This document shows, one piece after another, positions 45,503 to 53,509 of a stretch of DNA of 64,000 bases. Origin of the DNA: an uncultured Muribaculaceae bacterium. Lineage in GTDB: Bacteria > Bacteroidota > Bacteroidia > Bacteroidales > Muribaculaceae. The notes beneath the pieces are model-generated. The model did not search any database. It saw only the letters and a program-made list of their open reading frames with translations, and was not told the origin of the DNA. Location of the stretch: positions 62,001 to 126,000 of the forward strand of contig CAJUKU010000005.1 of NCBI GenBank assembly GCA_910587425.1, read 5' to 3'. Numbering within the stretch: position 1 is the stretch's first letter; every line of letters begins with the position of its first letter. Both the position numbers and the translations under genes were made by a program.

Positions 45503-46069
45503 GTGAAAATTGATGGAATGACGCAGAACGAGATCGACGCGCTAAGCGTCATCAAAGCTAAAGAACTTTTTGCCTCAGGCGCTATAAATGATATCGAAGT
45601 TGGCACCGTCCGCGGACTTCAGGATATTCACGATGCCCTGTTCATTAGCCTGTACCCCTTTGCGGGACAGATAAGAAAACTCAATATATCAAAAGGGGGC
45701 TTTCGTTTTGCAAACTCCATATATCTAATCCCGGCACTCGAGGCAATAGAAAAGATGCCGGAGAATACTTTTGAGGAAATCATAGCCAAATATGTTGAGA
45801 TGAACATTGCCCATCCCTTTATGGAAGGCAATGGGAGGGCAACCCGGATTTGGCTTGACATGATGCTCAAACGCTCGCTGTCGAAAGTCATAGACTGGCG
45901 CAATATCACAAAGGAAGCATATATGCAAGCCATGGAGCGCAGCCCTATAAATGACCTTGAGCTAAGAGTGCTCCTACAGTCGGCATTATCCGACGACACC
46001 GAAGATCGTGATATAATTTTCCACGGAATAGAGCAATCCTACTACTATGAGGGCTATGAGCCGTCATGA
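45503..46069 (+). CDS. Fic-domain protein adenylyltransferase, self-inhibited (class III)
   Basis: 188 aa from a GTG at 45503; the in-frame ATG at 45518 (residue 6) is an alternative start. The full AMP-transfer motif [12 protein letters not shown] is present (His104, Asn110, Arg112). It transfers AMP, or another NMP, to hydroxyl side chains of target proteins. Near the C-terminus SYYYEG (Ser179 to Gly184, Glu183) matches the inhibitory pattern [S/T]xxxE[G/N]. Being C-terminal, it marks a class III Fic. No antitoxin gene is adjacent. Its last codons lie inside a copy of the repeat arm and overlap the convergent ABC gene by 6 bp. Confidence 0.93.
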   Translation: MKIDGMTQNEIDALSVIKAKELFASGAINDIEVGTVRGLQDIHDALFISLYPFAGQIRKLNISKGGFRFANSIYLIPALEAIEKMPENTFEEIIAKYVEMNIAHPFMEGNGRATRIWLDMMLKRSLSKVIDWRNITKEAYMQAMERSPINDLELRVLLQSALSDDTEDRDIIFHGIEQSYYYEGYEPS

Positions 46070-46078
46070 CAAACCCTC
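46057..46078. repeat. Solo arm of the structured element, shared by two gene ends
   Basis: TGAGCCGTCATGACAAACCC.. matches the right arm of copy A at 20 of 22 positions. It encodes the last Fic residues (YEPS, stop) on the + strand and the last ABC-ATPase residues (NEGLS, stop) on the - strand. The rest of the element is missing. ATGAGGG (46047-46053) and CCCTCAT (46074-46080) can still pair. Confidence 0.6.
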
Positions 46079-47083
46079 ATTCACAGCCTCAATCGCCTCC
46101 CCGATACTGTTCATCCTCCTGCCATCCACCAAATACCCTTCTGTCCCGACACGGACCACAACACTTGCCTTGGCATCATCTACCGCCGCATATCCTACAC
46201 GTCCCAGAGCTTTACGCAGCAAACTGCACCTCAATTCCGCTGCATCAGTCGCCTCATCGATTATCACACCGACTTCTCCATGTATCGCATGACTGATGCG
46301 GAAATCACACGCCGCCGCGTCAAACCTCAGACCACCACGGTCAAAATACCTGCCTAACGCGCCATCAAGCGCAAGATCCTCAGGCACACCGACGGTCAGC
46401 CCGTTCACCTTGTCAAGCAGCCACACGCGGTCAGCGATCTGAAGTGCCATCTCCAGGTCATGCGTCGACAGAAATACAGTCTTACCGCGTTCACGCGCCA
46501 GACGCTGCAGCAACAGCATTATCTCCACCTTGCTCGGATAGTCAAGGAATGCCGTCGGCTCGTCAAGATATATAATAGGTGTCTCCTGTGCCAGCGACTT
46601 CGCGATCATCACCTTCTGCCGCTCACCGTCGCTAAGCGTCTGCACCGTCCTTTGAGCCATCTCATCAATACCTACAGCAGCAAGAGCGTCACGCACCACA
46701 TGGCGGTCATCCTCACTCAGCGCACCACTGAACCCGGTGTACGGACTCCGCCCGAGAGCGACCAGCTCGACCGCCGTCATATTCGTCACGCTCAATCGCT
46801 CCGTCAGCACAACGCTTACCGTCCGCGACAGCTCACGCTCCGAAAAATCCTCCCAGGCGCGACCCTCCACACATATCTCACCACGTAAAGGCGGGAGAAA
46901 ACCCGACAATGTCTTTAGCAACGTCGACTTCCCCGCACCGTTCGGACCGAGCAGACATGTCAGCTCACCGCGCTGCAGCGTAGCGTCAATACCCTCCGAT
47001 ATCACAGTCTCACCTTTGCGGCTTCTATATCCGGTCCATAAATCCTTCGTACGGACGCTCACGGTTGAATCATTCTTTATCAT
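46064..47083 (-). CDS. ABC transporter ATPase (FecE/BtuD-like, iron or B12 uptake type) with C-terminal extension
   Basis: 339 aa. Standard import ATPase: Walker [17 protein letters not shown], signature [15 protein letters not shown], Walker [16 protein letters not shown] and switch His in STHDLEMAL. The FecE/BtuD subfamily energises siderophore, haem or cobalamin uptake. About 85 extra residues follow the core (from [13 protein letters not shown]), longer than the usual ~255 aa. No permease or binding-protein gene is adjacent, so its partners must be elsewhere. It converges on fic with a 6-bp overlap. Confidence 0.9.
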   Translation of the reverse strand: MIKNDSTVSVRTKDLWTGYRSRKGETVISEGIDATLQRGELTCLLGPNGAGKSTLLKTLSGFLPPLRGEICVEGRAWEDFSERELSRTVSVVLTERLSVTNMTAVELVALGRSPYTGFSGALSEDDRHVVRDALAAVGIDEMAQRTVQTLSDGERQKVMIAKSLAQETPIIYLDEPTAFLDYPSKVEIMLLLQRLARERGKTVFLSTHDLEMALQIADRVWLLDKVNGLTVGVPEDLALDGALGRYFDRGGLRFDAAACDFRISHAIHGEVGVIIDEATDAAELRCSLLRKALGRVGYAAVDDAKASVVVRVGTEGYLVDGRRMNSIGEAIEAVNEGLS

Positions 47084-47238
47084 ACCGCGAAATTACGCAA
47101 AAAACACCGCATTCCGACCCCTCAGCCCGACTTTGCACTTTTTAAGGCGGCAACCGCGTGGTGGTGAAATTGTATTAACACCCCCGCAAATGTTATTAAA
47201 TCAGTTTAAAGCATTGCACGTCACCCTATTTTTAGCAC

Positions 47239-47246
47239 TATATTTG
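47239..47246 (+). promoter_or_regulatory. -7 box of the Deg protease gene
   Basis: TATATTTG fits TAnnTTTG, with ATTG 22 bp upstream. The leader is about 75 nt. Confidence 0.5.
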
Positions 47247-47328
47247 CGTCACATATTCATCACCGGCATCACACCCGACTGACAGATGCCGACATCATAA
47301 CGCGAATCACAACCAATCGTATATTTCT

Positions 47329-48867
47329 ATGAACATTTACGGTAAAATCACACTTCTGGCATGCGGAATAGCCGTCGCGAGCTCAGCTGCGACAGTGCTT
47401 GCCATGCGTGCCGTCAGCGACAATCCATCACCATCTGTTGTCACACCGAATACTACAGCCGGCGCATCGGCATCAGGAGCATTCCTCCGTGTTGCCTCAC
47501 ACCCCGCCACAGATAACGATTTCACCCGCGCGGCAGAGAACACCATCAACGGCGTAGTCAGCATCAAGAGCTATGCCACCGTGCAACAGCGCCGTTCAGG
47601 CAGTGCCGACCCCTTCTCCGACCCGTTCTTTGAGTTCTTCTTCGGACCGCAGCGCCGGCAGCAACAGCAACCACGCCAGCAGCAACAGCAGCCGCAGCAG
47701 CAACCTATGGGACTCGGTTCAGGAGTAATTATAACCGACGACGGATATATCGTCACCAACAACCACGTCGTTGAGGGTGCCGACCGCCTTGAGATTACAC
47801 TCAACGACAACCGCACATTCGACGCCACCGTCATCGGCACCGACCCGGCATCCGACCTCGCCCTCATTAAGATCGACGCCACCGGATTACCCACAATACC
47901 GATCGGCGACAGCGACGCCATAAAGGTCGGTGAATGGGTACTCGCCGTCGGCAATCCATTCGGTTTCACATCCACCGTCACAGCCGGAATCGTCAGCGCA
48001 AAGGCACGCTCGATTTCATCCGCCACTGGCGCCGGCAACCGCATGGGCATCGAATCATTCATACAGACCGATGCTGCCGTCAATCCCGGCAACTCCGGAG
48101 GAGCACTCGTCAACCTCAACGGCGAGCTCGTCGGCATCAACACCGCAATCTACTCCCAGACCGGCAACTATGCCGGCTACTCGTTTGCAATCCCCACATC
48201 GATCGTCACCAAGATCATGAGCGACATCAAGCAGTACGGCACCGTGCAGCGCGCCGTGCTTGGAGTACTGTTCCGCGAACTCGATCCTGCGACAGCCAAG
48301 GAGAAAGGCATTACCGCCACCAACGACGGACTCTTCGTTGCCGAAGTCACCGACCGTAGCGCGGCTGCCGCTGCCGGAATACTCGCAGGCGACGTCATAA
48401 CAGCTATCGACGGAGCGCCCACCCACAATCAGGCGCAGCTCATGGAGCAGATGAACCGTCACAGCCCCGGCGACAAGATCACTGTCACCATCATACGCGA
48501 CAACAAAGAGCAGCGCATACCCGTCACCCTCTTCAACAATCAGGGAGGCGTCGGCAAAGTGCAGGCTGCATCCATGACCTCGCTCGGATGTGCCTTCAAG
48601 AAACTCTCCGACGAGACCAAGCGCCGCCTCAATATCAGCTACGGCGTGGAAGTCAGCGGACTCCGCGACGGCAGTTTCCGCGAGGCTGGCATCAAGGACG
48701 GATTCATAATCCTTGAGATCAACAACCAGCGCGTCAACTCATCCGACGATGTGGAGAAAATCTACAACGCCATCATGAAATCCGACGGCTACGACAAAGT
48801 CCTCTTCATCTCCGGACTCTACCCCACCGGCAAGAAGATGTACTACGCCGTCGACATCGCCCAGTAA
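47329..48867 (+). CDS. Periplasmic Deg/HtrA serine protease
   Basis: A 512-aa trypsin-like protease for envelope protein quality control. An N-terminal signal or anchor segment (ITLLACGIAVASSAATVLAM) comes first. A Gln/Arg/Pro-rich loop (about residues 115-128) follows, then the protease domain with GSGVIITDDGYIVTNNHVVEG (His), SDLALIKI (Asp) and the nucleophile in NPGNSGGALVNLNG. Two PDZ domains follow (from about residue 300 and residue 425). It has the DegP/DegQ layout. It is transcribed divergently from the ABC ATPase gene and has its own promoter and terminator. Confidence 0.95.
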   Translation: MNIYGKITLLACGIAVASSAATVLAMRAVSDNPSPSVVTPNTTAGASASGAFLRVASHPATDNDFTRAAENTINGVVSIKSYATVQQRRSGSADPFSDPFFEFFFGPQRRQQQQPRQQQQQPQQQPMGLGSGVIITDDGYIVTNNHVVEGADRLEITLNDNRTFDATVIGTDPASDLALIKIDATGLPTIPIGDSDAIKVGEWVLAVGNPFGFTSTVTAGIVSAKARSISSATGAGNRMGIESFIQTDAAVNPGNSGGALVNLNGELVGINTAIYSQTGNYAGYSFAIPTSIVTKIMSDIKQYGTVQRAVLGVLFRELDPATAKEKGITATNDGLFVAEVTDRSAAAAAGILAGDVITAIDGAPTHNQAQLMEQMNRHSPGDKITVTIIRDNKEQRIPVTLFNNQGGVGKVQAASMTSLGCAFKKLSDETKRRLNISYGVEVSGLRDGSFREAGIKDGFIILEINNQRVNSSDDVEKIYNAIMKSDGYDKVLFISGLYPTGKKMYYAVDIAQ

Positions 48868-48941
48868 TCGTTCTCCCCTCTCCATCCCCCTCTCTCCCCC
48901 TTTCCCTCCTCTCTCCTTATCTTAAATTCCAGCCTATCCTT

Positions 48942-48974
48942 ACGGGCGGTGCGTCATCCAGTCGCACCGCCCGT
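48942..48974 (+). terminator. Hairpin after the Deg protease gene
   Basis: Perfect 12-bp stem ACGGGCGGTGCG / CGCACCGCCCGT with a 9-nt loop. The U-run is weak (CTCATC). Confidence 0.7.
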
Positions 48975-49005
48975 CTCATCATCCCGCCCGCTTTCCCAAC
49001 CGACA

Positions 49006-49069
49006 CTCTATTTGCCCTATTAGCCCCATTCGCCTTATTTGCCTTATTCACCCTATTTCCCCTATCGCC
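49006..49069 (+). repeat. Degenerate 9-bp tandem repeat, tract 4
   Basis: Seven units: CTCTATTTG, CCCTATTAG, CCCCATTCG, CCTTATTTG, CCTTATTCA, CCCTATTTC, CCCTATCGC. The cleanest tract in the window, between the Deg terminator and the GH95-like gene promoter. Confidence 0.85.
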
Positions 49070-49137
49070 ACGAATCCACAGCCCTGCCCCATTTCCGCAA
49101 CCCCTCCCCCACACTTGCAACTGACCAATCAATATCC

Positions 49138-49145
49138 TAACTTTG
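49138..49145 (+). promoter_or_regulatory. -7 box of the GH95-like gene
   Basis: TAACTTTG, 20 bp before the ATG at 49166, so the leader is only about 15 nt. Confidence 0.5.
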
Positions 49146-49165
49146 CAACTGTAATAACCACAATC

Positions 49166-51405
49166 ATGGCACATCATCTCACTAAAACCATCATCACAAC
49201 TGCCGTCGCACTGCTATCAGCACTTGGCGCCACTGCCACAAAACCATCCGGCGGACTCACGGCAGACTCCCTCCCCACACGCTGGGACGAGGCATTCCCA
49301 CTTGGCAACGCTACCGTCGGAGCACTCGTATGGCAGAAAGGCGACGCACTGCGCATGTCGCTCGACCGCATCGACCTATGGGATCTGCGCCCTACCGACA
49401 GTATTTCCGGACCCAACAACCGTTTCGACTGGGTAAAGCAACAGCTCCGCGATGGAAACTACCAAGCTGTGCAACGCAAATATGACGTGCCCTACGATCG
49501 TGATCCCGCACCGTCGAAAATACCCGGCGGAGCACTCGAATTCCCCCTCTCAGCCGTCGGCACACCGGATAGCGTCACCCTGTCGTTTGCCGATGCGGTA
49601 TGCCGCATAATGTGGGGCGACACAATGTCGCTGACCACATTCATCCACCCGGACATCCCTGTAGGATGGTTCCGCATCACTGGCGCACCCGCCGACTTCA
49701 CCCGGTGATATGTCCACCTAACTATGCCTCCGCATCATCTGTCGACGACAATTCACATGCCGGCGATGACCTCTCACGCCTCGGCTACACCCAGGGCGAC
49801 GTCACTCACCGGCAAAATGGCATGCACTATCGGCAGCATGGTTGGGACGGATTCTTGTACGACATCGATGTGGAATGGAACCGACAGAACGACACACTTT
49901 ATGGCGTGTGGAGCATCACCTCTTCGCTTGCTGCCGACGATGCTGCTCAACTGACCGCCGGAGCGCTGAAGAGAGGATTCGAAGCCGACAGTGCCGACCT
50001 TGCCCGATTCTGCGATTCCTACTGGGCACAATCGTCAATAGCCATTCCTGACTCTGTTCTCCAATGGCAGTACGACAGCGAGATGTATAAATTCTCTGCC
50101 GTAGCACGCGAGAACTCCTACCCGATATCACTTCAGGCTGTATGGACTGCCGACAACGGACGCCTCCCACCATGGAAAGGCGACTACCACCACGACCTCA
50201 ACACACAGCTCAGCTACTGGCATGCCTACACAGGCAATCATCTGACCGAGCAGCTCGGCTACCTCAACACACTTTGGAACCAGCGTGACGTCTACAAACG
50301 CTATACACGCCAATACTTCGAAACCGACGGCATGAACGTGCCAGGAGTCTGCACACTCACCGGCGAACCGATGGGAGGATGGATTCAGTACTCCATGTCA
50401 CAGACAGCCGGCGCATGGCTCGCACATCACTTCTACCTGCATTGGAAATATTCAGCCGACAAAGATTTCCTCCTGTCACGTGCCTACCCGTTCATCACCG
50501 ATGTGGCGACTTTCCTCGAGCAGATCTCTCACATCGACAGCGATGGCATGCGCAGGCTCGAATACAGTTCAAGCCCAGAGATATTCGATAATTCCGCGAA
50601 AGCCTGGTTTACCGACATGACCAACTATGATCTCTCGCTTATGAAATCACTGTTCGCTGCCGCCACCGAAGTTGCCGCAGCAGCCGGCAAGCCCGATGAG
50701 AGCGGACATTGGCGCGAGATCGGATCACAGCTCCCGCCGTTCGATCTTGACAGCCTCGGTGCGCTCACATTCGCTCACGGGGTGCCATATAACGAATCCC
50801 ATCGTCACTTCTCGCATGCCATGGCTATCCATCCGCTTGGCATAATCGATGTTGCCAACGGCACTGCCGACAGCCTCATAGTGGAAGCCACACTTAACGC
50901 ACTCGTCGACAATGGACCCGACTACTGGACCGGCTATTCTTACGCTTGGCTCGGAAACATGATGGCAAGGGCAGCCAAAGGAAATGAAGCCGCCAAGGCA
51001 CTGCGCACATTTGCCGACTGCTTCTGCAGCACCAATACATTCCACCTCAATGGCGACCAGACCGCATCCGGAAAATCCCGATTCACCTATCGCCCCTTCA
51101 CACTCGAAGGCAACTTTGCTTTCGCCGCCGGAATACTGGAAATGCTACTACAGAGTCACACCGGAATCATCAATGTATTCCCCGCATTACCCGACGACTG
51201 GACTGACGCATCATTCCATCAGCTCCGCGCACAGGGAGGTGTGCTCGTCAACGCCCGGCTACAGAACTCACAGCTGACACAACTACAACTTATGTCATCG
51301 ACCGATACCACTGTCACCGTCAAAAGCCCCTACCTCCCCCACCCAATCACCGTTCACCTCACCCCTGGCGAATGGGTTACCCCCGATATCCCCGCCAATC
51401 CCTGA
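49166..51405 (+). pseudogene. GH95-like glycoside hydrolase (alpha-fucosidase type) split by a frameshift
   Basis: Two frames together make one ~746-aa enzyme. Part 1 (49166-49708) has a signal peptide and the N-terminal GH95-type domain (WDEAFPLGNATVGALVW, RIDLWDLRP). It ends FTR-stop. Part 2 continues in the +1 frame from about 49702 (PVICPPNYASASS) through the (alpha/alpha)6 barrel (LPPWKGDYHHDLNTQLSYW, GWIQYSMSQTAGAW) to a normal C-terminus at 51405. One missing C in ACCCGG at 49700-49705 explains the break. The rest is intact, so it is a recent mutation, a phase-type switch or a sequence error. GH95 enzymes remove alpha-1,2-L-fucose or L-galactose; the substrate here is not certain. Confidence 0.85.
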
Positions 51406-51410
51406 CCGTA

Positions 51411-51480
51411 TATTAGCCCCATCCTCCCTCTCCACCTTATTTGCAATATCTGCCCTATTTGCCTTATTTGCCATATCTAT
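51411..51480 (+). repeat. Degenerate 9-bp tandem repeat, tract 5
   Basis: Units include CCCCATCCT, CCTTATTTG, CAATATCTG, CCCTATTTG, CCTTATTTG, CCATATCTA. It begins 6 bp after the GH95-like stop codon and runs into the terminator. Confidence 0.75.
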
Positions 51481-51482
51481 CT

Positions 51483-51517
51483 AAAAAGAGAGCGTAGACT
51501 TTGCGCTCTCTTTTTTT
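51483..51517 (+). terminator. Terminator after the GH95-like gene
   Basis: AAAAAGAGAGCG / CGCTCTCTTTTT around a 9-nt loop, ending in seven T. A classical intrinsic terminator. Confidence 0.9.
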
Positions 51518-51571
51518 ACTCTATTTCTCCCAAATGGGGCGTTTCGCAGAGAAATCCCCCTCCCACCCCCT

Positions 51572-51900
51572 TAACTTTGCTTTCGGAATTCGCACCGCGC
51601 ATCGCGGAAAAGCGGATTGGTAGGACGGACTCAATTATTACAAGGGGCGCCAACACCCGACAACTTGACAACCCGTCCGCGGAATCACGCAGCGTCTCAG
51701 GCAGGGAAGAGTCCCGCCGACACCAAAGAGAACATTGACTTATCGACCGCCGTCGCACAGGAGTGTGCGCCGGATCAGGACACCATCCACCAAGGGCACA
51801 AGCATAGGGTGCAGAGGCACAGCTTGTAGGCGGAGGTTGTAGGGGCGGAGGTATGGCGCGAGCGTAGCGCAGCCTACCTCCGGTCAGCCTGCCCCCACCA
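51572..51900 (+). ncRNA. Possible structured RNA (unclassified)
   Basis: TAACTTTG at 51572-51579 is a -7 box facing a GC-rich stretch without coding signal. A nested hairpin spans 51614-51686 (GATT/AATC, GGACGG/CCGTCC, CAAG/CTTG, GGG/CCC). CGCACA/TGTGCG follows, and 51842-51895 forms a strong stem (GGGGC, GGAGGTA / TACCTCC, GCCCC). No -33 box and no clear U-run were found. I could not match it to tmRNA, RNase P RNA, SRP RNA or 6S RNA. It may instead be a decayed element. Confidence 0.3.
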
Positions 51901-52011
51901 AACCCCACCTCTCTCCGAGCACCAGCCCACCCTCCCTGAGTACGGGGCGGAGACATATTTTCAGCTCCCTCTGAAAATTGTTTCCGTGGTAACTCCCCCT
52001 CCCCCCTCAGT

Positions 52012-52053
52012 TATTAGCCCTATTTGCCCCATTCGCCTTATTGCCCTATCGGA
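52012..52053 (+). repeat. Degenerate 9-bp tandem repeat, tract 6
   Basis: TTATTAG then CCCTATTTG, CCCCATTCG, CCTTATTG (8 bp), CCCTATCGG. The only tract not directly after a recognised gene. Confidence 0.7.
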
Positions 52054-52109
52054 ATAGGCTTCCCGGATGGCAGGATTTGTGTTTCACCACAGCTTTTCAA
52101 TCCGCATGG

Positions 52110-52235
52110 GAGGGCGTTGTCAGAATGGTTCAGATGGTAGGAGCTGAGACTGAGGCTGAGGGAGCGTACTGTCGTACGTGACCGAAGACGAATGTCGAAA
52201 GCGACGACCCAGATGAGCCGTTATGACACGCCCTC
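52110..52235 (+). repeat. Structured intergenic element, copy B
   Basis: 126 bp. The closing stem is GAGGGCGTTGTCA with TGACACGCCCTC, followed inward by GGTTCA/TGAGCC. The outer pairs (G-C, C-G, G-C) replace those of copies A and C while keeping pairing. The core differs from copy A at only a couple of bases. It lies 167 bp before copy C in the same orientation. No homologue of the upstream hairpin is seen before this copy. Confidence 0.85.
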
Positions 52236-52307
52236 ATAGTCCGAACCCATTTGCTGCTCCTCGTCTCCTCGGCAGGAAGCAATGGAGGGCGCCGGGAGCG
52301 CCGCAAC

Positions 52308-52341
52308 CGCCACGCTATAGATCGGTCATCGTAGCGTGGCG
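52308..52341. terminator. Hairpin between element copies B and C
   Basis: Perfect 10-bp stem CGCCACGCTA / TAGCGTGGCG with a 14-nt loop, then TAAAAAC. There is no gene to terminate nearby, so it may belong to the repeat region rather than be a terminator. Confidence 0.4.
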
Positions 52342-52354
52342 TAAAAACACAAAG

Positions 52355-52387
52355 AGCGGTGTGTCAAAATTCGTTTGGCACACCGCT
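52355..52387 (+). repeat. Upstream hairpin of element copy C
   Basis: AGCGGTGTGTCAAA / TTTGGCACACCGCT, 14 pairs including one G-U on the + strand. It corresponds to 5790-5822 before copy A: both keep GCGG..TCAAA and both continue into GTTG(C/T)ATCCG(T/G)ATGGGAGG. Several stem pairs differ, with both partners changed. Confidence 0.75.
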
Positions 52388-52402
52388 GTTGTATCCGGAT
52401 GG

Positions 52403-52528
52403 GAGGATGTTGTCAGAATGGTTCAGATGGTAGGAGCTGAGACTGAGGCTGAGGGAGCGTACTGTTGTACGTGACCGATGCCGAATGTCGAAAGCGACGA
52501 CCCAGATGAGCCGTTATGACACATCCTC
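52403..52528 (+). repeat. Structured intergenic element, copy C
   Basis: 126 bp. The closing stem is GAGGATGTTGTCA with TGACACATCCTC; the variable outer pairs are A-T, T-A, G-C. The core is nearly identical to A and B, with differences in loops (GATGCCG instead of GAAGACG). It ends 2 bp before the stop codon of the leftward phosphodiesterase gene, as copy A does at rlmH. Confidence 0.85.
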
Positions 52529-52530
52529 TT

Positions 52531-53373
52531 TTACTCGCCAAGTATTCCGGCAAGAGCCTGCAGATTATCAACACCTACAATGTCAACATCTTCCGCGAGT
52601 TGCAGACGCGCCCAAGCCTCCGTGTCAGGAGCACCCCAGAAGCGGATCAGCTTACCCTCGTCATGAGCCTGACGGATCAGCCCGCGCAACTTCACCAGAT
52701 CCTCCTCCGGCATCTCACCCTCACCGTTCCAGCTCAGGAAATCCTTGTAATTATCGCTCACCACCGGCATCAGCGACACAGGTATATTCTTACCCATATC
52801 CTCAAACTTGCCATCCAGGAACGCATAGCGCGGAGCCTCCTGCTGCGGTAAAGTCTCCATCGGACGTGCACCGGAGAAGAACAGCAGGATCGGACCCTCT
52901 ACAAAATTACCGGCGGAATCTACACTGCAGAACATCTCCGCATTCTCCTCAAGCACCGGGCGCAGAGCCGTATAGAACGCATCACCCTCACGCTTGATGT
53001 CGATCATGAGATAGAACGGACGGTCAGCACCGGCATACACCCGCCCACCGTTGGCACGCACACGCTCGAAAAGAGGCTGAAGGTACAGATCCTCCAGATA
53101 GCGGTATGCCGCCGTGTCATCCGGCAGATCATGAGCCACGACATTCCTGCCCTCCACAAGATAGCAATCAGCCTCCACGCAGTTGAAGCCGAGTTCAAGA
53201 GCCTCCTGGAGCGGACGTTCATGCGCATAATCGTTGTGCGAGAATGCATTGTAGAAAGGCACCTGGATCTCCGTAGTGTCAGCGGCGGCAGCGGTGGTGT
53301 CGCCCGCTTTCTGGCTGTTGCACGCAGTGAGCATAGCCACTGCGGCTGCCATTATAAGACTTTTTCTCATCAT
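52531..53373 (-). CDS. Aim6-like PI-PLC/GDPD-fold lipoprotein phosphodiesterase
   Basis: A 280-aa lipoprotein (lipobox MLTAC near residue 18). The TIM-barrel phosphodiesterase fold shows two catalytic-type motifs: YNAFSHNDYAHERPLQEAL (His, Asp) and NCVEADCYLVEGRNVVAHD (Glu, Asp, His). This matches the Aim6/PI-PLC-like group related to glycerophosphodiester phosphodiesterases. The substrate is unknown; a lipid headgroup or glycerophosphodiester is likely from the fold. The second Met (53370) is an alternative start. It has its own promoter, and the 3' end touches element copy C. Confidence 0.88.
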   Translation of the reverse strand: MMRKSLIMAAAVAMLTACNSQKAGDTTAAAADTTEIQVPFYNAFSHNDYAHERPLQEALELGFNCVEADCYLVEGRNVVAHDLPDDTAAYRYLEDLYLQPLFERVRANGGRVYAGADRPFYLMIDIKREGDAFYTALRPVLEENAEMFCSVDSAGNFVEGPILLFFSGARPMETLPQQEAPRYAFLDGKFEDMGKNIPVSLMPVVSDNYKDFLSWNGEGEMPEEDLVKLRGLIRQAHDEGKLIRFWGAPDTEAWARLQLAEDVDIVGVDNLQALAGILGE

Positions 53374-53400
53374 AATGTGTGAAATATTTGATTCTCTTTA

Positions 53401-53431
53401 CAAAAGTAATAAAATAAGAAAGTATCACAAA
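53401..53431 (-). promoter_or_regulatory. Promoter of the phosphodiesterase gene
   Basis: On the minus strand TTTG (53428-53431) and TACTTTTG (53401-53408) are 19 bp apart. The -33 box touches the left arm of the 21-bp inverted repeat. Confidence 0.65.
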
Positions 53432-53492
53432 GAACTCATTTAAACTTTTTACTGTTCTGCTTTTACATTCGGTAAAAAGTTTAAATGAGTTC
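53432..53492. repeat. Perfect 21-bp inverted repeat between divergent promoters
   Basis: GAACTCATTTAAACTTTTTA.. (53432-53452) is exactly repeated in inverted form at 53472-53492, with a 19-bp spacer. It lies just upstream of the -33 boxes of both the leftward phosphodiesterase gene and rightward dgt. A shared operator is the simplest reading; a terminator or transposon scar is less likely because there is no GC stem and no duplicated gene. Confidence 0.8.
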
Positions 53493-53509
53493 AAAATTAC
53501 CACAGCCGT

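Larger units (their letters stand above)
51406..52530. other. 1.1-kb non-coding, repeat-rich region
   Basis: Contents in order: 9-bp repeat tract 5, a terminator (51483-51517), a -7 box (51572-51579) in front of a GC-rich foldable stretch (51585-51900), tract 6, element copy B, a hairpin (52308-52341), a second hairpin (52355-52387) and element copy C. Open frames here (51516-51956 leftward, 52223-52474 and 52485-52997 rightward) are low-complexity or translate the repeats, and none looks real. Confidence 0.65.

Noticed and set aside
51516..51956. 146-codon leftward frame in the 1.1-kb gap
   Set aside because: Composition is Gly/Pro/Ser/Arg/Cys-rich without domain signal, and it follows the GC-rich hairpins. 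It is better explained as a reading through structured or decayed DNA.
52110..52528. CRISPR array or integron cassette array
   Set aside because: Only two copies, no regular short spacers, no cas or integron integrase gene. An attC-like site is kept only as one possible origin of the fold.
52485..52997. 170-codon rightward frame starting inside element copy C
   Set aside because: The first residues translate the repeat and the rest is antisense to the phosphodiesterase gene.
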